Source: Streptomyces sp. NRRL B-1347
GTDB taxonomy: Bacteria; Actinomycetota; Actinomycetes; Streptomycetales; Streptomycetaceae
Length of the DNA stretch: 64,000 nucleotides
Direction of reading: 5' to 3'
Assembly (NCBI RefSeq): GCF_000720325.1
Contig: NZ_JOJM01000002.1
Location: 1 to 64,000 of the forward strand
The notes beneath the pieces were generated by a model. That model was not told where the DNA came from. It did not search any database and saw only the letters and a list, made by a program, of their open reading frames with translations. The position numbers were made by a program, and so were the translations under genes. Every line of letters begins with the position of its first letter. The stretch's first letter is position 1. Of the stretch, positions 18,983 through 27,708 are shown piece after piece.

Positions 18983-19510
18983 ATGTCCATCGGTCACACT
19001 CTCCTCGGTCTGCTGGAGTCCGGTCCGCGTCACGGCTACGACCTCAAACGCGCCTTCGACGAGAAGTTCGGGCACGACAAGCCGCTGCACTACGGCCAGG
19101 TCTACTCGACCATGTCGCGCCTGCTGAAGAACGGCCTCGTCGAGGTCGACGGCATAGAGGCGGGCGACGGCCCCGAACGCAAGCGGTACGCCATCACCGA
19201 GGCGGGCATCACCGATGTCCAGCGGTGGCTCGCGACGCCGGAGAAGCCCGAGCCGTACCTCCAGTCGACGCTCTACACCAAGGTCGTCCTCGCGCTGCTC
19301 ACGCACCGGGACGCCGCCGACATCCTCGACACCCAGCGGTCCGAGCACCTGCGCATGATGCGCATCCTCACCGACCGCAAGCGCAAGGGCGACCTCGCCG
19401 ACCAGCTGATCTGCGACCACGCCCTGTTCCACCTCGAAGCCGACCTGCGCTGGCTCGAGCTCACCAGTGCCCGCCTCGGCAGGCTCGCCAAGGAGGTGCT
19501 CCCCGCATGA
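18983..19510 (+). CDS. PadR family transcriptional regulator
   Basis: A 175-residue dimeric winged-helix repressor. The N-terminal PadR domain reads SIGHTLLGLLESGPRHGYDL, with the wing KRYAITEAG. A C-terminal Vir-like helical dimerisation domain follows (about residues 95-175). It overlaps the ABC ATPase gene by four bases (ATGA), so it is the first gene of a three-gene efflux operon. A 30-bp palindrome over its promoter is the expected operator. PadR members of this type are released from DNA by small hydrophobic or antibiotic ligands exported by the linked pump. The internal ATG is chosen over 18830 because family similarity starts there. Confidence 0.92.
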   Translation: MSIGHTLLGLLESGPRHGYDLKRAFDEKFGHDKPLHYGQVYSTMSRLLKNGLVEVDGIEAGDGPERKRYAITEAGITDVQRWLATPEKPEPYLQSTLYTKVVLALLTHRDAADILDTQRSEHLRMMRILTDRKRKGDLADQLICDHALFHLEADLRWLELTSARLGRLAKEVLPA

Positions 19511-20193
19511 CCCCCGCCGGTTCCCTGCTCGCCGCACACGGCCTGCGCAAGGCCTACGGGCCCACGACCGCGCTCGACGGCGCCGAGTTCTCCATACATC
19601 CCGGCGAGGTCGTGGCCGTCATGGGCCCCTCCGGCTCCGGCAAGTCCACGCTCCTGCACTGTCTGGCCGGGATCGTGCGCCCCGACGCGGGCGAAATCTC
19701 GTACAACGGCCGCTCATTGACGTCGATGACGGACACCGAGCTGAGCGCGCTGCGGCGCAGCGAGTTCGGCTTCGTCTTCCAGTTCGGCCAGCTCGTGCCG
19801 GAGCTGACCTGTGTCGAGAACGTGGCCCTGCCGCTGCGGCTCAACGGCGCGAAGCGCAAGGAAGCCGAGCGCACCGCCCTGACCTGGATGGAGCGCCTGG
19901 AGGTCGACGACGTGCGCGGCAAGCGCCCCGGCGAGGTCTCCGGCGGCCAGGGCCAGCGCGTCGCCGTGGCCCGCGCGCTCGCCACCAGCCCGCGCGTGGT
20001 CTTCGCCGACGAGCCCACGGGCGCGCTCGACTCGCTCAACGGCGAGCGCGTGATGGAGCTGCTCACCGACGCCGCCCGGTCCACCAACGCCGCCGTCGTC
20101 CTGGTCACGCACGAGACGCGTGTCGCCGCGTACTCCGACCGCGAGATCGTCGTCCGCGACGGCAAGTCCCGGGACATGGAGCGCCTCGTATGA
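19507..20193 (+). CDS. ABC transporter ATP-binding protein (MacB/LolD type)
   Basis: A 228-residue nucleotide-binding subunit. Walker A is GPSGSGKSTLLHCL (about residues 41-50). The Q-loop region lies at FVFQFGQLVPELT, the signature is VSGGQGQRVAVARAL, and Walker B with the catalytic Glu is VVFADEPTGALDS. The H-loop is TH in VLVTHETR. This is the FtsE/MacB/LolD branch, which pairs with FtsX-fold permeases. It overlaps padR and the permease gene by four bases on each side, so it is strictly co-expressed with both. Confidence 0.95.
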   Translation: MTPAGSLLAAHGLRKAYGPTTALDGAEFSIHPGEVVAVMGPSGSGKSTLLHCLAGIVRPDAGEISYNGRSLTSMTDTELSALRRSEFGFVFQFGQLVPELTCVENVALPLRLNGAKRKEAERTALTWMERLEVDDVRGKRPGEVSGGQGQRVAVARALATSPRVVFADEPTGALDSLNGERVMELLTDAARSTNAAVVLVTHETRVAAYSDREIVVRDGKSRDMERLV

Positions 20194-22634
20194 GCACGAC
20201 GCGCACCAGGCCCGCCGTGACCCCGGCCCCCGCGCCCGCCCCGCCCGCGGGGTCCACCGGCCTCCGCGCCTGGGTCCGCGACCTGGCCATGGGCCTGCGC
20301 TTCGCGATCGGCGGCGGCCGCCAGGGCTGGACCCGCACGATCCTCACCGCCGTCGGCGTGGGCCTCGGCGTGGCGCTGCTGCTCGGCGCCGCGTCCGTGC
20401 CGGACATGCTGACCAAACGCGACGCCCGCTCCACGGCGCGCACCCCGCTCACCGAGATGAACGGCAAGCAGGTCAAACCCGGCGACACGACGGTCCTGTC
20501 CATCAACGTGAGCACGGACTTCCGCAACTCCGAGATCATGGGGCGCGTGCTGCGCGCGGACGGCGCCCACCCGGTGCTCCCGCCCGGCCTCGACGCCCTG
20601 CCCAAGCCCGGCGAAGTGGTCGTCTCGCCCGCCCTGCGGGACCTGATGAACGGCTCCGGCGGCACGCTCCTCAAGGAGCGCTTCAGCCAGTACCGCCAGG
20701 CGGGCACCATCGGCGACGCGGGCCTGATGCACCCCAAGGAGCTGTACTACTACATCGGCTCCGACACCCTGACCAAGGCCGACGGCGCCTACCGCACGCC
20801 GTCCTTCGGCTACAAGGAGCCCGCCGAGCCGCTCGACCCGCTCCTGGTCGTCCTCATCGTCCTGATCTGCGTCGTGCTGCTCACCCCGGTGCTCATCTTC
20901 ATCGGCACCGCGGTCCGCTTCGGCGGTGAGCGCCGCGACCAGCGGCTCGCCGCGCTGCGCCTGGTCGGCGCCGACCGCCGTGCGGTGCGGCGGATCGCGG
21001 CGGGCGAGGCCCTGTGCGGGGCGCTCCTCGGGCTCGTCGCGGGCGCCGTGTTCTTCCTGCTCGCCCGGCAGCTCGTCGGCATGGTCGACATCTGGAAGGT
21101 CAGCGCCTTCCCCTCCGACATGGTGCCGCTGCCCGGGCTCACGGCGCTGATCCTCGTGGCCGTGCCCGTCTCCGCGGTGGTCGTCACCCTGGTGTCGCTG
21201 CGCTCGGTCGCCATCGAGCCGCTGGGCGTCGTCCGCAGCTCGGCACCGCGCAAGCGCCGCCTGTGGTGGCGGCTGCTGCTCCCGGTCCTGGGCCTGGGGA
21301 TCCTGCTCGGCCAGGAGCGCATCTCGAGCGAGTCCACCACGGCCGATGTGCACGTCTACGTCATCGCCGTCGGCGCGACCCTCGCCCTAGTGGGTCTCGC
21401 CACGCTGCTGCCCTGGCTCGTCGAGGCCGCCGTGGCCAAGCTGCGCGGCGGGCCCGTGCCCTGGCAGCTGGCCACCCGCCGCCTGCAGTTGAGCAGCGGC
21501 ACGGCGGCCCGCGCGGTCAGCGGCATCACAGTCGCGGTGGCGGGCGCGGTCGCCCTGCAGATGCTCTTCGCGTCCATGCACGACGACTTCAACACCGTGA
21601 CGGACAACGACCCGCGCCGCGCCCAGCTCAGCGTGAACTCGTCGCAGGCCAGCGGCGCGCTCGCCCAGCGCATGATCGACGACTTCCGCGCCACCAAGGG
21701 CGTCAAGAACGTCATGGGCAGCGTCTCGTCATACGTCGTCAGGCCCGGAAAGCTGCCGAAGGGCCAGGAGTCCGACGGCTACCGGCCCACCACGGAGCTG
21801 CGCGTGGGCACCTGCGAGACGCTGCGCGAACTGGCCCACGTCAAGTCCTGCACCAACGGCGACACGTTCGTCGTGCGCTCCGGGGACCGCGAGATGACCG
21901 CGCAGGTCGACATGGTGGCCCGCCTCGGCAAGCCGATCGACCTCAACCCCGACTCCTGGTACAGCTACGACGGCAAGCCGCGCGGCAAGCACTCCCCGTG
22001 GACGCTGCCGAAGTCGACGCGCACCGTGCAGGCCAGGCCCGACCCGGTGGGCGACAAGTACTACGGCATCTTCGCGACGCCGCGCGCCCTCGACGTGGAC
22101 CGCATGGCCGACGCCTCGACCAACGCCATGGTCCAGATCGACCGGAGCGTGCCGGACGCCGAGGAGTACGTGCGCAACGCCGCGGCCCGCATGGGTCCGC
22201 TGGTGCGCGTGGGGACCATCGAGATGATGGAACGCGACAAGCAGTACGCGTCCGTCCAGAAGGGCCTGCAGGCCGGGGCCATCGCCACGATGATGCTGAT
22301 CGCCGCGTCCATGCTGGTGTCGATGCTGGAGCAGCTCCGCGACCGCAAGCGCCTGCTCGCGGCCCTGACCGCCTTCGGCACCCGGCGCACCTCGATGGGC
22401 TGGTCGGTCCTGTGGCAGACCGCCATCCCGGTGGCCCTCGGCCTCGCCCTCGCCGTCGTCGGCGGCCTGGCCCTCGGCGCCGTGATGTGCCGGATGATCG
22501 CCAAGCAGGTCACGGACTGGCTGGTGTTCGTGCCCCTGGCGGGCGCGGGCGCGGTCCTGGTGGCGGTCGTGACGGCCCTGAGCCTGCCACCGCTGTGGCG
22601 GATGATGCGACCGGACGGCTTGCGCACGGAGTGA
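20190..22634 (+). CDS. FtsX/MacB-fold ABC transporter permease
   Basis: An 814-residue membrane protein with two FtsX-like permease modules. An N-terminal membrane segment (about 50-70, TAVGVGLGVALLLGAASV) is followed by an extracytoplasmic domain. A four-helix group sits around residues 210-370, a second large external domain at about 455-690, and three C-terminal helices at about 695-810. It is a mechanotransmission-type exporter half expected to move peptides, lipids or drugs, not to import. Overlap with the ATPase gene and control by PadR suggest an inducible antibiotic or lipid efflux pump. The substrate is unknown. Confidence 0.9.
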   Translation: MSTTRTRPAVTPAPAPAPPAGSTGLRAWVRDLAMGLRFAIGGGRQGWTRTILTAVGVGLGVALLLGAASVPDMLTKRDARSTARTPLTEMNGKQVKPGDTTVLSINVSTDFRNSEIMGRVLRADGAHPVLPPGLDALPKPGEVVVSPALRDLMNGSGGTLLKERFSQYRQAGTIGDAGLMHPKELYYYIGSDTLTKADGAYRTPSFGYKEPAEPLDPLLVVLIVLICVVLLTPVLIFIGTAVRFGGERRDQRLAALRLVGADRRAVRRIAAGEALCGALLGLVAGAVFFLLARQLVGMVDIWKVSAFPSDMVPLPGLTALILVAVPVSAVVVTLVSLRSVAIEPLGVVRSSAPRKRRLWWRLLLPVLGLGILLGQERISSESTTADVHVYVIAVGATLALVGLATLLPWLVEAAVAKLRGGPVPWQLATRRLQLSSGTAARAVSGITVAVAGAVALQMLFASMHDDFNTVTDNDPRRAQLSVNSSQASGALAQRMIDDFRATKGVKNVMGSVSSYVVRPGKLPKGQESDGYRPTTELRVGTCETLRELAHVKSCTNGDTFVVRSGDREMTAQVDMVARLGKPIDLNPDSWYSYDGKPRGKHSPWTLPKSTRTVQARPDPVGDKYYGIFATPRALDVDRMADASTNAMVQIDRSVPDAEEYVRNAAARMGPLVRVGTIEMMERDKQYASVQKGLQAGAIATMMLIAASMLVSMLEQLRDRKRLLAALTAFGTRRTSMGWSVLWQTAIPVALGLALAVVGGLALGAVMCRMIAKQVTDWLVFVPLAGAGAVLVAVVTALSLPPLWRMMRPDGLRTE

Positions 22635-22645
22635 CGCGAGTGCGG

Positions 22646-22683
22646 CGCTGGGGGCGGGAGTTCATGAACTCCCGCCCCCAGCG
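22646..22683. terminator. Perfect 38-bp palindrome terminator
   Basis: The half-site CGCTGGGGGCGGGAGTTCA is followed by its exact complement. It lies 11 bases after the permease stop, between convergent genes. Confidence 0.8.
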
Positions 22684-22690
22684 CGTGCGG

Positions 22691-22736
22691 CAGCGCCCCG
22701 AAGGGGCGCGGGGAACTGCGCGACCAGCCACGACGG
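22691..22736 (-). repeat. Dispersed spacer element, copy B
   Basis: The reverse-strand copy of the element at 24986-25031, identical over about 45 bp, with the same GCGCCCC-TTC-GGGGCGC hairpin. It lies between the convergent permease and oxyR genes. Confidence 0.85.
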
Positions 22737-22782
22737 CGCCGCAGCAGAACGACGGCACAGCGCGCTGCTTCCAGCGAAGCGC

Positions 22783-23721
22783 TCAGAGCACCCGCACGGG
22801 CAGTGGCCGCAGCGCCCCTCGCAGGGCGTCGGCCAGCTCCGCGTACTCCGCGGCACGCGCGGCCCCCGAACGCATCGCGAGCGCGACGCGCCGCGTGGGC
22901 GCGGGATCGGCGAAGTACCCGGTGAGCAACTGGCTGCTGCGGCTGGTCTCGACGCGCACGGCGGTCCGCGGCAGCAGCGTCACCCCGAGCCCGCCCGCCA
23001 CGAGCTGGACCAGGGTGGAGAGCCCGGCGGCCGTCGTGGTGACGGGCGCGTCGGCGCGGCCCGCCTCGCGGCAGATGTCCAGGGCCTGGTCCCGCAGGCA
23101 GTGCCCCTCGTCGAGCAGCAGCAGGTTCAGCTCCCGCAGCGCCTCGCGGGGAATCCCCTCGCGGCCGCCCAGCCAGTGGTCGAGCGGTGTGACCAGGACG
23201 AAGTCCTCGTCGAACAGCGGCAGTTCGGTGACGCCCGGCACCCCGAGCGGCACCGCGAGGAGCAGCAGGTCGAGCCGCCCCGCGGCCAGGCCTTCGAGCA
23301 GCGACGACGTCTGCTCCTCGTGCACCTGGAGATCCAGGTGTGGATACGTCTCGTGGACCAGGGCGAGCACCGTCGGCAACAGGTACGGCGCCACGGTCGG
23401 GATAACGCCGAGCCGGAGCGCGCCCGTGAACGGCGCCTTCACGGCGTCCGCCTCCTCCAGGAGCGCCTCGACCTCGCCGAGGACGGCCTTGGCGCGCACG
23501 GCGAGCCGCTCCCCCGCCGGGGAGAGCAGCACCTTGCGGGTGGTCCGCTCCAGGAGCTGGACACCCAGTGCCTCCTCAAGGGCGGAGACGGCGCCGGACA
23601 GCGCGGGCTGACTCATCCCGATCGCCGCCGCGGCGTCCCGGAAGTGCAGATGCTCGGCGACGGCGGCGAAGGCGCGCAGCTGCGCCAGACTGGGTTGCTT
23701 GCCCCTATTTACGGCAGCCAC
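22783..23721 (-). CDS. oxyR: Peroxide-sensing LysR-type regulator OxyR
   Basis: A 312-residue LysR-type regulator. The N-terminal winged helix-turn-helix (about residues 10-68, FRDAAAAIGMSQPALSGAVS) precedes a periplasmic-binding-like sensor domain. The peroxide-sensing pair is intact: Cys208 and Cys217 in EGHCLRDQALDIC, matching E. coli OxyR Cys199/Cys208. Oxidation to a disulfide switches it to an activator. It is divergent from ahpCD with a 131-bp spacer carrying repeated TAGCTA sites. The GTG start at 23721 follows GGAGG by nine bases. The gene assignment is firm. Confidence 0.95.
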   Translation of the reverse strand: MAAVNRGKQPSLAQLRAFAAVAEHLHFRDAAAAIGMSQPALSGAVSALEEALGVQLLERTTRKVLLSPAGERLAVRAKAVLGEVEALLEEADAVKAPFTGALRLGVIPTVAPYLLPTVLALVHETYPHLDLQVHEEQTSSLLEGLAAGRLDLLLLAVPLGVPGVTELPLFDEDFVLVTPLDHWLGGREGIPREALRELNLLLLDEGHCLRDQALDICREAGRADAPVTTTAAGLSTLVQLVAGGLGVTLLPRTAVRVETSRSSQLLTGYFADPAPTRRVALAMRSGAARAAEYAELADALRGALRPLPVRVL

Positions 23722-23722
23722 T

Positions 23723-23772
23723 GATAGCTACCTCCAATCAACAAGACCGAGTGTAGCTATTTCCCTAATCAA
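23723..23772. promoter_or_regulatory. oxyR-ahpC operator repeats
   Basis: Two related blocks, GATAGCTAcctccAATCAA (23723-23741) and TGTAGCTATttccctAATCAA (23752-23772), repeat at a 29-bp interval in the divergent spacer. They contain ATAG/CTAT elements like those in OxyR sites and are the likely OxyR binding region for both promoters. Confidence 0.55.
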
Positions 23773-23852
23773 TGCACCCTGTGCCACGATCGTCAGTAGT
23801 CCAACCCCCTGGAACCCCTTACCGGGGGTTTCCATCGCTGCAAGGAGAGCGC

Positions 23853-24407
23853 GTGCTCACTGTTGGTGACAAGTTCCCCGAGTTCGACCTGACTGCCTGT
23901 GTCTCGCTGGAGAAGGGCAAGGAGTTCGAGCAGATCAACCACAAGACCTACGAGGGCAAGTGGAAGATCGTCTTCGCGTGGCCCAAGGACTTCACCTTCG
24001 TGTGCCCGACCGAGATCGCGGCCTTCGGCAAGCTGAACGACGAGTTCGCCGACCGTGACGCCCAGATCCTCGGCTTCTCCGGCGACTCCGAGTTCGTGCA
24101 CCACGCCTGGCGCAAGGACCACCCGGACCTGACCGACCTGCCCTTCCCGATGCTGGCCGACTCCAAGCACGAGCTCATGCGCGCGCTCGGCATCGAGGGC
24201 GAGGACGGCTTCGCGCAGCGCGCCGTCTTCATCGTCGACCAGAACAACGAGATCCAGTTCACGATGGTGACCGCCGGTTCCGTGGGCCGTAACCCCAAGG
24301 AGGTCCTGCGGGTCCTCGACGCTCTCCAGACGGACGAGCTGTGCCCCTGCAACTGGAGCAAGGGCGAGGACACCCTGGACGCGGTCGCGCTCCTGGCCGG
24401 TGAGTGA
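23853..24407 (+). CDS. ahpC: Alkyl hydroperoxide reductase peroxiredoxin AhpC
   Basis: A 184-residue typical 2-Cys peroxiredoxin that reduces hydrogen peroxide and organic hydroperoxides. The peroxidatic Cys51 lies in DFTFVCPTE. The resolving cysteine region is LCPCNW (Cys164/Cys166) near the C-terminus. The GTG start at 23853 has AAGGAG six bases upstream; the longer frame from 23772 starts inside the operator and is rejected. It is co-transcribed with ahpD, which starts two bases after its stop, and is divergent from oxyR. Confidence 0.97.
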   Translation: MLTVGDKFPEFDLTACVSLEKGKEFEQINHKTYEGKWKIVFAWPKDFTFVCPTEIAAFGKLNDEFADRDAQILGFSGDSEFVHHAWRKDHPDLTDLPFPMLADSKHELMRALGIEGEDGFAQRAVFIVDQNNEIQFTMVTAGSVGRNPKEVLRVLDALQTDELCPCNWSKGEDTLDAVALLAGE

Positions 24408-24409
24408 GC

Positions 24410-24940
24410 ATGGCCCTCGATGAGCTGAAGGCCGCCGTCCCGGACTACGCCAAGGACCTGAAGCTGAACCTCGGCTCGGTCATCGGCAACTCCGAGCTGC
24501 CCAAGCAGCAGCTGTGGGGCACGGTGCTCGCCTGCGCGATCGCCTCCCGCTCCGCGCAGGTGCTGCGCGAGCTGGAGCCCGAGGCGAAGGCGAACCTCTC
24601 CCCTGAGGCGTACACCGCGGCCAAGTCCGCGGCCGCCATCATGGCGATGAACAACGTCTTCTACCGCACGCGTCACCTGCTCTCCGACAAGGAGTACGGG
24701 ACGATGCGCGCGGGCCTGCGGATGAACGTCATCGGCAACCCGGGCGTGGAGAAGGTCGACTTCGAGCTCTGGTCGCTCGCGGTCTCCGCGATCAACGGCT
24801 GCGGCATGTGCCTCGACTCGCACGAGCAGGTGCTCCGCAAGGCCGGCGTGGACCGCGAGACGGTCCAGGAGGCCTTCAAGATCGCGTCCGTGATCCAGGC
24901 CGTCGGCGTCACGCTGGAGTCCGAGGCGCACCTGGCCTAA
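24410..24940 (+). CDS. ahpD: Alkylhydroperoxidase AhpD
   Basis: A 176-residue helical protein of the carboxymuconolactone-decarboxylase/AhpD fold. The active site is CGMCLDSH: Cys131, Cys134 and His138. AhpD reduces the disulfide of AhpC, in mycobacteria with electrons from lipoamide, and so replaces AhpF. The ATG at 24410 lies just after the ahpC stop (24405-24407); a GTG at 24404 is an alternative giving two more residues. A strong hairpin follows the gene. Confidence 0.96.
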   Translation: MALDELKAAVPDYAKDLKLNLGSVIGNSELPKQQLWGTVLACAIASRSAQVLRELEPEAKANLSPEAYTAAKSAAAIMAMNNVFYRTRHLLSDKEYGTMRAGLRMNVIGNPGVEKVDFELWSLAVSAINGCGMCLDSHEQVLRKAGVDRETVQEAFKIASVIQAVGVTLESEAHLA

Positions 24941-24985
24941 GCGCTTCGCTGGAGTTGCGGCGATGGGCCGTCGCTCGACTCCGGT

Positions 24986-25031
24986 CCGTCGTGGCTGGTC
25001 GCGCAGTTCCCCGCGCCCCTTCGGGGCGCTG
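24986..25031 (+). repeat. Dispersed spacer element, copy C
   Basis: A 46-bp copy, beginning CCGTCGTGGCTGGTCGCGCA and ending in the GCGCCCC-TTC-GGGGCGC hairpin. It is identical to copy B in reverse and about 90% like copy A. It lies between the convergent ahpD and AI-2E transporter genes. Confidence 0.85.
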
Positions 25032-25032
25032 T

Positions 25033-25072
25033 CGAAAGGCCCCGCTCCCCACCACGGGAGCGGGGCCTTTCG
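25033..25072. terminator. Terminator after ahpD
   Basis: A 17-bp perfect stem, left arm CGAAAGGCCCCGCTCCC, with loop CACCAC. The right arm ends in CCTTTCG. Confidence 0.85.
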
Positions 25073-25098
25073 TGCACCCGAGTACGGACGGAGAATTC

Positions 25099-25138
25099 CA
25101 GCCCGTCCGGCGTTTGAGGACGAGCGCGTCAGCGCGAT
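25099..25138 (+). repeat. Second dispersed repeat family, single copy
   Basis: The core GCCCGTCCGGCGTTTGAGGA followed by CGAG and a GCGC-GTCA-GCGC hairpin. It belongs to the family with three copies at 30790-30963. Confidence 0.7.
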
Positions 25139-25149
25139 GGGGTGGACGG

Positions 25150-26808
25150 TCAGCCCGAGGAGGGGCGGACGGGCGGGGAGGGCAGCTGCTCCGGCGCGGG
25201 AGCCGTGTCCGCCACCGCCTCGGCCTGGCGGAGAGCCAGTTCCCGGGAGTAGGCACGCAAGTGCCCCACCACCGTGTTCGTCACGGCGACCAGCGGCACC
25301 GCCACCACCGCTCCCCCGATCCCGGCCACCATTCCCCCGGCGGCCACGGAGAGCACCACGGCCAGCGGATGCACCCGCACCGCGCGGCCGAGGATGAACG
25401 GCTGCAGGATGTGCCCCTCGATCTGCTGCACCGCGAGGACCACCACGAGCGACATCACGGCCGTGAACACGCCCTGCGTGACCAGCGCGACGACCACCGC
25501 GAGCGCGCCGGAGATCACCGCACCCACCAGCGGGATGAACGCGAACAGGAAGATGAAGACGGCCAGCGGCACGGCCATCGGCACGCCCAGGAAGTAGATC
25601 CCGAGCCCGATGAAGACCGCGTCGATGAGGGCCACTATCACCGTGCCCCGCACATACGCGGTGAGCGTCCGCCACGCCTGCGGCCCCGCCCCCGCGACGC
25701 CCGGCCGGGCCGCGGCGGGCACGAGCCGGAGGAACCACTTCCAGATGCGCGGCCCGTCGTACAGCAGGAAGAGCGTGGAGAACACCGCGAGCAGGATGCC
25801 GGTGAGGGCCTCCATGATGACGGTGACGCCTTCGAGGCTCGCGGAGGTGATCTCCTCGGAGTTGGCGCCCACCGCCTCGCGCAGGCTCTTGGCGATGTCG
25901 TTGATCTGGTCCTCGGTGACGTGGAAGGGGCTGTTGAGCAGCCACTTGCGCAAGTCCTCGATGCCGTCCTGGATCTGGCTGGAGAGCGTGTCGACGTTCT
26001 CCATGACCTGCCAGACCACGAACCAGCCCACCAGGCCCATGATCACGAAGCCGAGTACGGCGGTGACCATCGTGGCGAGCCCGCGCGGCAGGCCGAGCCT
26101 GCTGAGCCGGGCCACGGTCGGCTGCAGGAGCGCCGTGATGAGCAGCGCGGCGACGAACGCGAACACCACGAGCTGGACCGCGCTGATGACCTTCATCAGG
26201 ACCCAGACCGTGCCCGCGAGCACGAGCAGCCGCCACCCGGCCTCGGCGGCGACCCGCATGCCCCACGGCACGGCGGCCACGGGGTCGGGGCGCGCCGCTA
26301 TGGCGGGGGCGTAGGCGGGCGGCGCGGGCACCTGGTCCGCGGCCGCGGCGTCGTCCGCGTCGTCCGGGTCCTCGCCGCGGGCCCGGCCCTCGGCGTCGGC
26401 CCGCGCGTCGGCGGCGTGCCGCACCATGTCGGCGTACCGCTTGCGCAGCGACAGCTTGGCGCCCGCCGGGGCGGGCTCCCCGGTGACGTGCTCGCCGGTG
26501 GCGGCGTCGTCCCCGGTGGCGGGCCGCGCGGCGGGCGCGGAGTCGTCGGCGCGCGCGTGCGTGCCGTCGGGCGCGTCAGCTGTATCAGACGCATCGGACG
26601 CACCAGGCGCACTGGACGCACCAGACGCACCGGAGGCGTCAGCAACGACGGATGCGACGGACGCCTCGGACGGCTCGTCCCGTCCGGCGGCGGCCGGCTC
26701 CGGTTCGGGGGTGTCCTGGCCGTCCTGGGCACGGCCCGTGTCCAGGCGTTCACCCAGCCTGGTCAGGCCCGCGCCGACGCGCCGGCGCCACCCTGGAACT
26801 CGCGACAT
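25150..26808 (-). CDS. AI-2E transporter (PerM) family membrane protein
   Basis: A 552-residue integral membrane protein. The first 160 residues are acidic and Ala/Asp/Ser-rich with short repeats (DASGASGASSAPGASDASDT), presumably cytoplasmic. The rest is the AI-2E/PerM domain with about eight membrane helices, including the family stretches LITALLQPTVARLSR and VGAVISGALAVVVALVTQG. EGHILQPFILGRAVRVHPL is a further family stretch. Family members export autoinducer-2 or act as Na+/H+ antiporters; the substrate here is unknown. GAGGAC precedes the ATG. It looks monocistronic. Confidence 0.88.
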   Translation of the reverse strand: MSRVPGWRRRVGAGLTRLGERLDTGRAQDGQDTPEPEPAAAGRDEPSEASVASVVADASGASGASSAPGASDASDTADAPDGTHARADDSAPAARPATGDDAATGEHVTGEPAPAGAKLSLRKRYADMVRHAADARADAEGRARGEDPDDADDAAAADQVPAPPAYAPAIAARPDPVAAVPWGMRVAAEAGWRLLVLAGTVWVLMKVISAVQLVVFAFVAALLITALLQPTVARLSRLGLPRGLATMVTAVLGFVIMGLVGWFVVWQVMENVDTLSSQIQDGIEDLRKWLLNSPFHVTEDQINDIAKSLREAVGANSEEITSASLEGVTVIMEALTGILLAVFSTLFLLYDGPRIWKWFLRLVPAAARPGVAGAGPQAWRTLTAYVRGTVIVALIDAVFIGLGIYFLGVPMAVPLAVFIFLFAFIPLVGAVISGALAVVVALVTQGVFTAVMSLVVVLAVQQIEGHILQPFILGRAVRVHPLAVVLSVAAGGMVAGIGGAVVAVPLVAVTNTVVGHLRAYSRELALRQAEAVADTAPAPEQLPSPPVRPSSG

Positions 26809-26940
26809 GATCCGTCCTCTTCCCCCCGTCTTGCCCCACCGGAGCCCCGGTCCTACCGCTGGGGCGTTCGAACCGACCGTACATGGCGAAGCCCCCCACC
26901 GTAGGACGATGAGGGGCCGTGACTGGTTGAGCGTGATCGC

Positions 26941-27708
26941 TCAGTACCAGTGGTTCGCCTGCCAGAAGCTCCAGGCTCCGCACGGGCTGCCGTAGCGGTC
27001 GTTCATGTAGTTGAGGCCCCACTTGATCTGCGTGGCCGGGTTGGTGCGCCAGTCGGCACCCGCCGAGGACATCTTGGAGCCGGGCAGCGCCTGGACCAGG
27101 CCGTAGGCACCGGAGGAGGCGTTGGTGGCGCGGTAGTTCCACGTGGACTCGTGGTTCACGATGTTGCTGAAGCACTGGAACTGGCCCGCGGGAACCATCT
27201 GCCGGGCCATCGACTGGACCTGGGCCACCGTGTAGGAGCCCTGCGGGGCGAAGTCGGAGGCGTCGCGCGAGGAGGAGCGGCTCGCCTTGTTCTCCAGGCG
27301 CTCCTTCTCCTGCTGCTTCTTCTTCTCCGCGGCTTCCTTCGCGGCGGCCTTCTTGTCCGCTTCCGCCTGCTTCGCCGCCTTCTGCTTCGCGACGGCGTTC
27401 TTGGCGGCCTGGACGCGGGCGGCCTCAGCGGCGGACTTCTTCGCGGCCGAGTCGGCGGCCATCGCCTGGGCGTCGGCCTGCTGCGCCACCGAAGTGGTCT
27501 GCACCTGGGCCTGTTCGCCTGCGGGGATGTCTGCGAGGAGAGTCGAGTCGCTGGCCGTCGCCTCGAGGTCGTTCGAGTTCGAGGACTGGGTGTCGCCCGA
27601 GGCAACACCCACGACGGCGCCGACGGTGGTGACCGCAGTGGCCGACGCCACCGCGAATCCCCGGACCGAGATCCGGCTCACACGGTTTCCTTCCAGCATC
27701 GCCCGCAT
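26941..27708 (-). CDS. Secreted lytic transglycosylase (SLT domain)
   Basis: A 255-residue exported cell-wall enzyme. The signal peptide (about 1-37, hydrophobic AVASATAVTTVGAVVGVASG) is followed by an acidic linker. A long Ala/Lys/Glu coiled coil (about 85-150, KAAKQAEADKKAAAKEAAEK) comes next, and the C-terminal SLT domain (about 165-255) has the catalytic Glu in NIVNHESTWN and the motif GAYGLVQ. It cleaves the MurNAc-GlcNAc glycosidic bond to form anhydro-muropeptides. The ATG at 27708 follows GAGGT and puts the signal peptide near the N-terminus; a longer frame to 27942 is rejected. It ends at a TGAGCG-TGAT-CGCTCA hairpin overlapping the stop. Confidence 0.88.
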   Translation of the reverse strand: MRAMLEGNRVSRISVRGFAVASATAVTTVGAVVGVASGDTQSSNSNDLEATASDSTLLADIPAGEQAQVQTTSVAQQADAQAMAADSAAKKSAAEAARVQAAKNAVAKQKAAKQAEADKKAAAKEAAEKKKQQEKERLENKASRSSSRDASDFAPQGSYTVAQVQSMARQMVPAGQFQCFSNIVNHESTWNYRATNASSGAYGLVQALPGSKMSSAGADWRTNPATQIKWGLNYMNDRYGSPCGAWSFWQANHWY

